From contig CAZCXW010000023.1 in the NCBI GenBank assembly GCA_964502785.1, forward strand, positions 1-18,976: a DNA stretch of 18,976 nucleotides, given 5' to 3'. Both the position numbers and the translations under genes were made by a program. The stretch's first letter is position 1. Every line of letters begins with the position of its first letter. Below the pieces are notes generated by a model. That model had not been told where the DNA came from. It made no database searches and was given only the letters and a program-made list of their open reading frames with translations. This stretch comes from JAGVYE01 sp964502785. Its GTDB lineage: Archaea > Nanobdellota > Nanobdellia > Woesearchaeales > GW2011-AR9. Below, piece after piece: positions 13,446 to 18,976 of the stretch.

Positions 13446-14410
13446 TAATTAATGATCCAGTTTATGGTATGCAAGAAATCAATGACCCCATTTGTTTAGA
13501 AATTATGGACACGCCTGAAATGCAGCGTCTCAAAGGTGTGAATCAATATGGCGTTTGGAACCTCTTTGACCCCCAATATTTCACATCAAGATTTGAACAT
13601 TGTGTTGGCGTTTATCTCCTGTTACGAAAATTAGGCGCCTCAAAAGAAGAACAGCTCGCCGGCTTGATACATGACATTTCCCATACTGCATTCTCTCACG
13701 TAATTGATTACGTCTTTGACGAAGCCTCTTCGCAAACCACCCATGAACGATTCAAAGAAAAAATATTATTTCAATCCTCAATCCCAAAAATTTTAAAGAA
13801 ATATGGATTCGATATCCAAATGATTTCAAATGAGCATCATTTTTCTTTACTAGAAAGAGAAGCGCCTAATCTTTGCGCAGATAGGGTTGATTACTTTCTC
13901 CGTGATGGTCTTTTAATTGGAGTCCTTTCAAAAAAAGAGGCAGGAGAAATTTTGCAAAACCTCACCATTCAGAATAATGAGATAGGAGCAACAAAGCAAG
14001 AAATAGCAAGGATGATGGTGCGCAAATTTTTACAGATGGGAGAACAATTATGGTCTCCGCCAATACAATCTGGGTCATACCGGCTGATGGCGGAAGTTAT
14101 TAAAAAAGCGTTGAATAAAAGATTGATAACCGAAAAAGATTTCTTTTTGAACGATCAACAACTCTTAGAAAAATTACAAGCAGACAGAGAAAGCGAAGAG
14201 CAGATACGGCTTATATCTTTTAAACATATCAAAGAATCGACTGCAAATGATTATACTTTTCACACCACCGCTAAAGCCCGATACATTGATCCAAAAATCT
14301 TTGTAAACGGTGTAATGAAAAGAACCAGTGAAATTTATCCTGAATTAACGCAAGAAATTATGAAATTTAAAGAAAAAAGAGAGAAAGGATATTACATCAA
14401 GATTGAATAG
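13442..14410 (+). CDS. HD-domain phosphohydrolase (SAMHD1/dGTPase-like, COG1078-type)
   Basis: This is a 322-aa protein. The metal-binding HD signature is complete: His53 in 'RFEHCVGVYLL', His77-Asp78 in 'LIHDISHTAFSH', and a later Asp in 'CADRVDYFLRDGL' (147 or 150). 'HTAFSHVID' at 81-89 is typical of COG1078/SAMHD1-like enzymes, which cleave dNTPs or related phosphoesters. The C-terminal half is helical and ends with 'KEKREKGYYIKIE'. It starts inside the last codons of the Nudix gene, so the two are coupled, and both products would act on nucleotides in the cytoplasm. The exact substrate is not shown. Confidence 0.87.
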   Translation: MIINDPVYGMQEINDPICLEIMDTPEMQRLKGVNQYGVWNLFDPQYFTSRFEHCVGVYLLLRKLGASKEEQLAGLIHDISHTAFSHVIDYVFDEASSQTTHERFKEKILFQSSIPKILKKYGFDIQMISNEHHFSLLEREAPNLCADRVDYFLRDGLLIGVLSKKEAGEILQNLTIQNNEIGATKQEIARMMVRKFLQMGEQLWSPPIQSGSYRLMAEVIKKALNKRLITEKDFFLNDQQLLEKLQADRESEEQIRLISFKHIKESTANDYTFHTTAKARYIDPKIFVNGVMKRTSEIYPELTQEIMKFKEKREKGYYIKIE

Positions 14411-14417
14411 TAAACTA

Positions 14418-14427
14418 TTTAAAAAAT
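14418..14427 (+). promoter_or_regulatory. TATA-like box, leaderless type, for the NDT-like gene
   Basis: TTTAAAAAAT lies about 22 nt before the ATG at 14444, directly after the HD gene. The NDT-like gene can therefore be transcribed independently. Confidence 0.45.
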
Positions 14428-14443
14428 ATTTTATCGACAAATC

Positions 14444-14860
14444 ATGAAAATAGGCATCATCGGAAGTATGCATTTCACAGAAAAATTAATGGAAATAAGA
14501 GATAAACTGACTTTAATGGGCCATAATGCTTTCCTTCTTGCCGAAATTTCCGATCCTTTTATTGGAAAAAGTGATAAAGAAAAAGAAAGAATTAAACAGC
14601 TGCAAAAGAAAGAGCTCGACACTATACAATATTCTTGGAACGTTTTACAAGGCGCTGATGCCGTACTGGTAATGAATCTTAGTAAAAATGGAATCCAAAA
14701 TTATATTGGTGGCAATTCATTCATGGAAATGGCTTTTGCTTATCTACGTAAACAAAAAATCTTTTTATACCATGAAATCCCTGAAATAGCAATCTACAAA
14801 TCTGAAATTGAATCTCTGAAACCTATCGTAATTAAAGGAGATTTAAGAAAGATAGCATAA
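14444..14860 (+). CDS. Nucleoside 2-deoxyribosyltransferase-like protein
   Basis: This is a 138-aa protein. A Rossmann-like opening 'KIGIIGSMHF' (2-11) is followed by a charged helix, 'ADAVLVMN' (71-78) and 'NYIGGNSFMEMAFAY' (86-100). The pattern G-G-N-x2-M/L-E-M-x-F/Y-A fits the nucleoside 2-deoxyribosyltransferase/SLOG-like superfamily, where the Glu (here Glu95) is the usual catalytic position. Members swap or hydrolyse bases on deoxyribonucleosides or deoxyribonucleotides. The protein is shorter than characterised enzymes, and many archaeal and candidate-phyla homologues are uncharacterised. Its position beside Nudix and HD nucleotide hydrolases supports a nucleotide-pool role. Confidence in the superfamily is good, in the reaction low. 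Confidence 0.7.
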   Translation: MKIGIIGSMHFTEKLMEIRDKLTLMGHNAFLLAEISDPFIGKSDKEKERIKQLQKKELDTIQYSWNVLQGADAVLVMNLSKNGIQNYIGGNSFMEMAFAYLRKQKIFLYHEIPEIAIYKSEIESLKPIVIKGDLRKIA

Positions 14861-14871
14861 TCCTAAATAAA

Positions 14872-14879
14872 TTTTTAAA
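14872..14879 (+). promoter_or_regulatory. TATA-like box, leaderless type, for the redoxin gene
   Basis: TTTTTAAA is centred about 25 nt before the ATG at 14901; no ribosome binding site is seen. Confidence 0.55.
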
Positions 14880-14900
14880 CTAGACGACATTTACGACCCC

Positions 14901-15461
14901 ATGGTCCTTCTCGCCTCCGAATCTAAAAAACTGAATAAAAGCGATTCCGCCCCAGTGTTTACCTTGCCCGCAACAGATGGAAAAACATATCCTTTAAAGG
15001 AAATTAAAGGCAAAGCAGCAACACTCATCATTTTCATGTGCAATCATTGTCCCTATGTTCTTCCTAAAATCAATGAAATTAAGCGTATTGCTCAAGACTA
15101 TAAAAACAAAGGATTAATTGTCATCGGCATCAATTCCAATGAAGATAAAAATTATCCTGAAGATAGTTTTGAAAAAATGAAAGAATACTATAAACTCTGG
15201 GGAATTGATTTTTATTACCTTAGAGATGAATCACAAGAAGCAGCAAAAGATTATGGAGCCGTTTGCACGCCAGATCCTTTTCTTTTCGGTAAAAATTTAA
15301 AATTAGCATTTCACAGCAGAATTGACGACACACATGGACAAGAGTCAGGAAGACATGAAATGCATGAAGCAATTGCTGAATTTCTGAAGAAAAGTAACAT
15401 TTCTCTGCTGGAAAGGCCTTCTATGGGGTGCAGCATTAAATGGAAGGTCGCGGAGGATTGA
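14901..15461 (+). CDS. Cytoplasmic thioredoxin-fold redoxin (AhpC/TSA-like family)
   Basis: This is a 186-aa protein without signal peptide. 'APVFTLPATDGKTYPLKEIKG' marks the redoxin N-terminus. The active site is C47-N-H-C50-P, followed by 'VIGINSNEDKNYPEDSFEKM' and a resolving region with 'AVCTPDPFLF' (Cys at about 129 and cis-Pro). The C-terminus has the family tail 'PSMGCSIKWK'. Proteins of this type, common in bacteria and some archaea, are annotated as thioredoxin family or peroxiredoxin-like; the CXXC suggests disulfide exchange rather than peroxide reduction. The last 26 bases overlap the convergent 151-aa gene on the other strand. Confidence 0.87.
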   Translation: MVLLASESKKLNKSDSAPVFTLPATDGKTYPLKEIKGKAATLIIFMCNHCPYVLPKINEIKRIAQDYKNKGLIVIGINSNEDKNYPEDSFEKMKEYYKLWGIDFYYLRDESQEAAKDYGAVCTPDPFLFGKNLKLAFHSRIDDTHGQESGRHEMHEAIAEFLKKSNISLLERPSMGCSIKWKVAED

Positions 15462-15891
15462 TTCCCGCCGGAACAACATAAAGAATATAAGAAATATTTT
15501 TATTCATCATCGCTTGGCAAAAACGTTCTATTCCCGAATAATCTATCGCTAAATGGTACGGCCTAATCGTCAGCCGAACCGCTTCTTTTTTCCCTTTTAC
15601 AACTGCCTCTATACCCTCTTTCTGCGAACCATAGAGAGTTGAAGGATAGCGTGGATGCATATTCACCAAATCTATTTCATGAAATTGATCATTTAATTGA
15701 TAGCTTAAATCACCATTAAAATTTTCAGTTTCTTGAGAAAGTTGAAAGTCTCTCTGCAAATTTCCGAGCAATAGGCTTTCGCCATTGACAGATGCAGCCA
15801 GAACAATTTTACCTAACCCTTTTTCTAAACGAGCATCAACATTTCCAGAAACAACAGCAGTTTGAGATACATCATCCATTAAAAATTTCAT
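15436..15891 (-). CDS. Unknown 151-aa protein, third gene of the radical SAM/EgtD-like operon
   Basis: No family is recognised. The protein has no signal or membrane helix. The first half is beta-rich and polar ('TAVVSGNVDARLEKGLGKIV', 'GDLSYQLNDQFHEIDLV'). The second half contains 'MHPRYPSTLYGSQKEG' and 'RLTIRPYHLAIDYSG', with a Pro-rich end ('PAGINPPRPSI'). Only one cysteine is present (Cys125). The gene starts two bases after the methyltransferase stop, so the two are surely co-transcribed. Its 3' end overlaps the convergent redoxin gene by 26 bases. It could be a substrate-binding partner, a second enzyme or a protein substrate of the operon; nothing in the sequence decides. Met5 is an alternative start. 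Confidence 0.65.
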   Translation of the reverse strand: MKFLMDDVSQTAVVSGNVDARLEKGLGKIVLAASVNGESLLLGNLQRDFQLSQETENFNGDLSYQLNDQFHEIDLVNMHPRYPSTLYGSQKEGIEAVVKGKKEAVRLTIRPYHLAIDYSGIERFCQAMMNKNISYILYVVPAGINPPRPSI

Positions 15892-15893
15892 AA

Positions 15894-16874
15894 TTAAGGT
15901 TCTTCTATATAAAATATTCTATTTTGAGCGAATTTGTCCGATCTCGAAGAGAGTAATACTAACATTTGATTTCTTTCAAATTCGACTGATTCTACACCCC
16001 ACCCTGCATTTCGAATGATCTCTTCCATATCATTTAGAGTTGGTTTGTAAGTGACGGAAAGTAATATTCGATCACTTTCTGCAAAATCGAGACGATGTAA
16101 ATTGACATCGATTGTTGCCGGCCTAGTAAAGATGAATTGTTCTTCGATTCTTCTTAACTCTTCATGAAATGAAATGTCAACAGCCCCACTTTGCCGGTTA
16201 ATTCCCAGCATTTCTAAAGGCCTGAATGTCAAAATATAGTTTTCTTCGCTTCTATATTCTCTAACAATCTGGTTTATATCCTGAGTTAATAATTCTACTC
16301 CCAAAAGAAGATAATTACCGCCTGCATTTGTCTGATTAATCGTCTCTCTAAAATTCCGTAGAAAATGTTCCATATTCACTTCATTCGTCAAGGTATTGCC
16401 CAACAGCAAAAAAAGTCTATCTCTATCGCTATACTCACTCAGTTCTCTTATTAATTCTCTTCTATTGCTGAAATCGCATAGGTGATATTCTCTCCGATTT
16501 GGAATATCCCATTGAGACGTCTCAGCCGCCTTCAACAGAGATTGGCTCATATCCAAAGCTAGATAATCAAAAGTTCTTCCAACAAATTGATTTATCAGTC
16601 TCATTGCTTTTTGACCATCGCCGGGGCCTAAATCAACCATTTGGAAACTGTTCCCTAGTCTTTGTGATATCGCTGGCGCAATTCTCTCGATGGTCGCGAG
16701 TTCTCTTTGATAGGTGCTGTAATCAGGACTCAGACTAAATCGAAGAAAATCTTGAGCGCCAGTAATGTAACTAAACTTAGTTAAAGTATCAGAATAATCT
16801 CTATGTAATTGTCTCATCACGATGACCACTATTTGCTCATTGTAATAAAGTGGTGTTGGTGGTGTCATTTCCAT
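15894..16874 (-). CDS. EgtD-like SAM-dependent methyltransferase (Methyltransf_33/DUF2260-like)
   Basis: The start at 16874 gives 326 aa, one base after the stop of the radical SAM gene, with AAGTGAT inside that gene as ribosome binding site. The frame is open to 16916. Residues 31-60 ('LTKFSYITGAQDFLRFS', 'DYSTYQRELATIE') and SAM motif 'DLGPGDGQKA' (81-90), followed by 'YLALDMS' (104-110), match the histidine-specific methyltransferase family. EgtD trimethylates the histidine amino group in ergothioneine synthesis; fungal relatives act in other pathways. The usual 'GS(T/S)IGN' segment reads 'LLGNTLTNE' here, so the substrate may differ. No EgtB or EgtE homologue is in the window. The protein has about 30 Arg to 5 Lys, unlike the Lys-rich gene next door. 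Confidence 0.75.
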   Translation of the reverse strand: MEMTPPTPLYYNEQIVVIVMRQLHRDYSDTLTKFSYITGAQDFLRFSLSPDYSTYQRELATIERIAPAISQRLGNSFQMVDLGPGDGQKAMRLINQFVGRTFDYLALDMSQSLLKAAETSQWDIPNRREYHLCDFSNRRELIRELSEYSDRDRLFLLLGNTLTNEVNMEHFLRNFRETINQTNAGGNYLLLGVELLTQDINQIVREYRSEENYILTFRPLEMLGINRQSGAVDISFHEELRRIEEQFIFTRPATIDVNLHRLDFAESDRILLSVTYKPTLNDMEEIIRNAGWGVESVEFERNQMLVLLSSRSDKFAQNRIFYIEEP

Positions 16875-16875
16875 T

Positions 16876-17913
16876 TCAATCACTTCTTTCTCGGAGATAT
16901 TGGACAAAATCAGCAAAATTAGGATTTCTTAGAGGACAAAATCCATCATCCGAGAATCTTTCGAAATAAGCCCTTTGCGCATCTCGAACTCTGCCAACTA
17001 AATCACGCAGTGGAAAAGCTCTAATATTACCAAGTAAGCCAGCCGTATCATACGCATGAGCATCAAACATGATTTCTCCATCATGTCTAATACCAACACC
17101 ATAATAAAAAGTTCCGCACGTCGGTCTTCCAACATCCCGGACAGAACTATCTGAAACAATTAACGAGCCATCAGAGTATTGCTTTATAATGGAATCTGTT
17201 TGTCGACTATCAGTTAATAAGTCTGAATGTTCTCGTGTATTTCCTCGATTCATTATCGGTGCAACGCTGAAGAAAATTTCATCACCGGCAAATTCTTTTA
17301 TCTGCTTGATTTCATCTCTATTATCTGCGGTTACAATACTATGAATAGCTAAAGGCAGAACTCTGTATCCATTTTCTTCAGAGATTCTTTTTCGAAAGAT
17401 ATTTCTCGCTAACCCTATCGTTTTAATTACAGTATCATACAAATGAGTTTTACCCGCAAAATGTTCATATCTCTCTTTCTCCAAGTAGTCTAAACTTATG
17501 GCGAGAGAAGTATCATTTTGAGCTAAATAAAACAAAAAATCATCTTTAATTAAGGAACCATTAGTGAAGATTGTTGTGTGCAATCCTCTGGGACTGGCAA
17601 AATTGATGACATCTTCCAATATTGTCCTAAAGACTAATGGTTCCCCTTCACCAGAAATTTCTAGATGCAAAGCCCCAAGATTTTGAGCTTCGACAATCAA
17701 ATTCTGCAGTTCATCCCGATTGAGGCTATTTTGAGGTCTTCGCTGCCCATTCATGCCCGATAAACAAAAATGACATCTGTAATTGCAGACCGGAGGCATA
17801 TTTAACGAAAGGAAGTCAAGTTCATTTTTCCCGAGAGATATTCCTCGTATTCGTTCGTAGTATTGAGGAGAACCCCGAAATAGTCTTCTTTCAGTTACAA
17901 TTGTTGCTGCCAT
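16876..17913 (-). CDS. Radical SAM protein with degenerate SPASM-like C-terminus
   Basis: This is a 345-aa protein. The 4Fe-4S ligands are C43-x3-C47-x2-C50 in 'PPVCNYRCHFCLSG', followed by the SAM-binding 'EISGEGEPL' (85-93) and 'TTIFTNGSLI' (113-122), which is a complete radical SAM core. The C-terminal part keeps SPASM-like layout: Cys266 in 'PTCGTFYYGVGIRHDGEIMFD', then 'GLLGNIRAFPLRDLV' and Cys326. The second Cys normally found after 'G.I' is Asp284, so any auxiliary cluster is incomplete or uses other ligands. SPASM-type enzymes modify peptides, proteins or small amino acid-like substrates. It heads an operon with an EgtD-like methyltransferase and an unknown protein. A TATA-like box lies 25 nt before the ATG (leaderless). 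About 32 Arg to 9 Lys. Confidence 0.87.
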   Translation of the reverse strand: MAATIVTERRLFRGSPQYYERIRGISLGKNELDFLSLNMPPVCNYRCHFCLSGMNGQRRPQNSLNRDELQNLIVEAQNLGALHLEISGEGEPLVFRTILEDVINFASPRGLHTTIFTNGSLIKDDFLFYLAQNDTSLAISLDYLEKERYEHFAGKTHLYDTVIKTIGLARNIFRKRISEENGYRVLPLAIHSIVTADNRDEIKQIKEFAGDEIFFSVAPIMNRGNTREHSDLLTDSRQTDSIIKQYSDGSLIVSDSSVRDVGRPTCGTFYYGVGIRHDGEIMFDAHAYDTAGLLGNIRAFPLRDLVGRVRDAQRAYFERFSDDGFCPLRNPNFADFVQYLRERSD

Positions 17914-17933
17914 TATTACTAGAGAATAGTCAG

Positions 17934-17943
17934 ATAAATATAT
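17934..17943 (-). promoter_or_regulatory. TATA-like box, leaderless type, for the radical SAM operon
   Basis: Minus-strand TATATTTATC is centred about 25 nt before the ATG at 17913. The divergent ACT/HTH gene starts at 17988, leaving a 74-bp shared control region. A weak TAAAATAATT at 17954-17963 could serve that gene. Confidence 0.5.
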
Positions 17944-17987
17944 TAACTAAATGTAAAATAATTCACAAAATAAGTATAATTTGTAAA

Positions 17988-18647
17988 ATGGTAACAATAG
18001 CTCATTTGATTGAAAAGATTATCGAACAAAAGCCTTTCTTACAGGAAGCGCTAAGCCGAGGCATAGTTAATAATGCTGCCTTAGCTGAAGAATTGAAACC
18101 ACAGATAGAAAAAGAACTGAAGAAAGAAGTAAAATTTTCTGCTGTAAATATGGCTATACGGAGATTAAGCGAAAAATTAGAAAAAACTTTCATTAAAAAA
18201 GCAAAATTTGAGAAAGACTCAGACATAACCATTAAATCAGACTTAATTGAAATTACTATCTACAAAACAGAAGATGCCCAGACCAACATTAAAAAACTAT
18301 ATGATTTAGTTGACTTCAAACGAGGAGACTTTCTAACAATAACTTCTGGCATACATGAAGTGATGATCATTACTAATAAAAAATACGAAAAAGATATTTT
18401 AGAATTATTCCCCAAAAAATCAATTAAAAAAATTATAAAAAATTTGAGCAGCATTACCATAAATATTCCACCAGAAGCAATCACTACCATTGGTTTATTT
18501 TACATTGTGACAAGAGCTTTAAACTGGGAAAACATTAATATTGTGGATATCGTTTCGACTTTAACAGAAATGACAGTCATCATTAATGAAGATGACACGG
18601 GCCATGCATTTGTCACATTAAAAAAATTAATTGAAGAAAACACCTGA
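17988..18647 (+). CDS. ACT-domain protein with N-terminal HTH-like region
   Basis: The start at 17988 gives 219 aa; the frame is open from 17901, but that part overlaps the divergent gene and reads as low-complexity. Residues 1-62 are helical and HTH-like ('LSRGIVNNAALAEELKPQI', 'FSAVNMAIRRLSEKL'). Residues about 80-142 and 152-215 are two beta-alpha-beta repeats. The second ('ALNWENINIVDIVSTLTEM', 'TVIINEDDTGHAFVTLKKL') has the form of an aspartokinase-type ACT domain. ACT pairs usually bind amino acids, so this may be an amino acid-sensing regulator. Its position, divergent to the radical SAM operon, makes that operon a possible target (inference). The protein is very Lys-rich (about 28 Lys, 5 Arg). 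No kinase domain is present. Confidence 0.75.
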   Translation: MVTIAHLIEKIIEQKPFLQEALSRGIVNNAALAEELKPQIEKELKKEVKFSAVNMAIRRLSEKLEKTFIKKAKFEKDSDITIKSDLIEITIYKTEDAQTNIKKLYDLVDFKRGDFLTITSGIHEVMIITNKKYEKDILELFPKKSIKKIIKNLSSITINIPPEAITTIGLFYIVTRALNWENINIVDIVSTLTEMTVIINEDDTGHAFVTLKKLIEENT

Positions 18648-18748
18648 TTTCATAGCAAATGTGTCAAATATTCGAACAGTGTCCTACACAATTACTATAG
18701 TTTGAAACCGACAAAAATAATTAATGCCTTTGCTTTTTTCCAATAAAA

Positions 18749-18758
18749 CTTTATAAAG
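18749..18758 (+). promoter_or_regulatory. TATA-like box for tRNA-Pro
   Basis: The palindromic CTTTATAAAG is centred 29 nt before the 5' end of tRNA-Pro. Confidence 0.6.
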
Positions 18759-18782
18759 AGCACAACTTCCTTTGTTTACACT

Positions 18783-18903
18783 GGGGTCGTAGTCTAGCTT
18801 GGTAGGATTGGCGCTTGGGGTGCGTCCGACCGGGGTTCAAAGTCAGCATACAGCACGCAGGATGCGAATTCTCAGTATGCTAATGAATGTCCTCGCGACC
18901 CCA
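18783..18903 (+). tRNA. tRNA-Pro (GGG anticodon) interrupted by a T-loop intron
   Basis: The acceptor GGGGTCG pairs perfectly with CGACCCC (18896-18902); the discriminator is A and CCA is not encoded. The D-arm contains GTCT and GGAT stems. The anticodon stem GGCGC/GCGTC (one G-T) encloses the loop TTGGGGT, giving anticodon GGG for proline codons CCC and CCT. The T-stem CGGGG/CCTCG is split: its loop reads TTCAAA, then a 48-nt intron, then T. Removing the intron gives a 73-nt tRNA with the standard loop TTCAAAT. There is no intron at the canonical position 37/38. A TATA-like box lies upstream and a T6 run downstream. Confidence 0.93.
18842..18889 (+). other. 48-nt bulge-helix-bulge intron in the tRNA T-loop (position 59/60)
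   Basis: A standard bulge-helix-bulge can be drawn. The central 4-bp helix is TTCA (18836-18839) with TGAA (18884-18887). The 5' bulge AAG is cut after the second A, and the 3' bulge TGT is cut after TG. Outside lies the T-stem, GG paired with CC. Inside is a helix AGCATAC (18845-18851) with GTATGCT (18875-18881). Cuts at these bulges give exactly the consensus T-loop. Confidence 0.88.
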
Positions 18904-18906
18904 TAC

Positions 18907-18912
18907 TTTTTT
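18907..18912 (+). terminator. T6 run after tRNA-Pro
   Basis: Six T start four bases after the discriminator base of tRNA-Pro, a usual archaeal termination signal. Confidence 0.5.
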
Positions 18913-18976
18913 ATAAAACCGTAGGGCGAATACTCACAGATTCACCAAAAATCAAAGATTTTTTGAGTGCCAGAAA

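Noticed and set aside
16875..16916. Longer start for the EgtD-like methyltransferase
   Set aside because: It would overlap the radical SAM gene by 41 bases; the ATG at 16874 follows that stop by one base with AAGTGAT before it.
17901..17987. Upstream extension of the ACT/HTH frame
   Set aside because: It overlaps the divergent radical SAM start and encodes Ile/Lys-rich low-complexity sequence; the ATG at 17988 matches the helical start of the domain.
18911..18976. Possible C-terminal end of a minus-strand gene entering from the right edge
   Set aside because: One frame is open for 21 codons and then a stop, but this is too short to tell from chance, and a hairpin-like AAAAATC/GATTTTT lies inside it.

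Overview
The window looks archaeal, most probably from a small-genome DPANN lineage such as Woesearchaeota (inference). The evidence is a tRNA-Pro carrying a bulge-helix-bulge intron, TATA-like boxes about 25 nt before many start codons (leaderless transcription), a deoxyhypusine-synthase-family enzyme, a COG1031-type radical SAM protein, an archaeal-style ACT/helix-turn-helix protein, and large PKD/Ig-repeat surface proteins. The DNA is AT-rich and densely coded. No stretch above 300 bases lacks a gene; the longest gaps are 6457-6698 (divergent promoters) and 1452-1620 (two hairpins). I see no rRNA, CRISPR array, transposase or integrase.

Left block (1-3110), redox and sensing. A CARF-like/HTH regulator and a thioredoxin-fold lipoprotein (cut by the window edge) run leftward. 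Divergent to them is a mini-operon of two Cys-rich micro-proteins (40 and 25 aa). After two strong hairpins come a DoxX membrane protein and an FAD/NAD(P)H oxidoreductase. A 27-bp sequence present in inverted orientation (1545-1571 and 3083-3109, 25/27 identical) brackets this gene pair.

Surface block (3108-7549). Two tandem leftward genes encode exported PKD-like repeat proteins, a lipoprotein with 3 repeats and a signal-peptide protein with 8, apparently related by duplication. They are followed by a six-cysteine small lipoprotein and an unknown 165-aa protein.

Housekeeping block (7600-15461). It holds tRNA-Ile(GAT), a YqeG-like HAD phosphatase, a deoxyhypusine synthase-like enzyme, a RumA/TrmA-type m5U methyltransferase, a COG1031-like radical SAM protein and a DUF2391 membrane protein. 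A probable nucleotide-metabolism cluster follows (Nudix-DUF1653 fusion, HD phosphohydrolase, nucleoside deoxyribosyltransferase-like protein), then a redoxin.

Right block (15436-18903). A tight leftward three-gene operon encodes a radical SAM protein with a degenerate SPASM-like tail, an EgtD-like methyltransferase and an unknown 151-aa protein. It diverges from an ACT/HTH protein. The operon's first two proteins are strikingly Arg-rich and Lys-poor beside their neighbour. It is the best candidate here for an undescribed biosynthetic system. The window ends with tRNA-Pro(GGG), whose 48-nt intron interrupts the T-loop.
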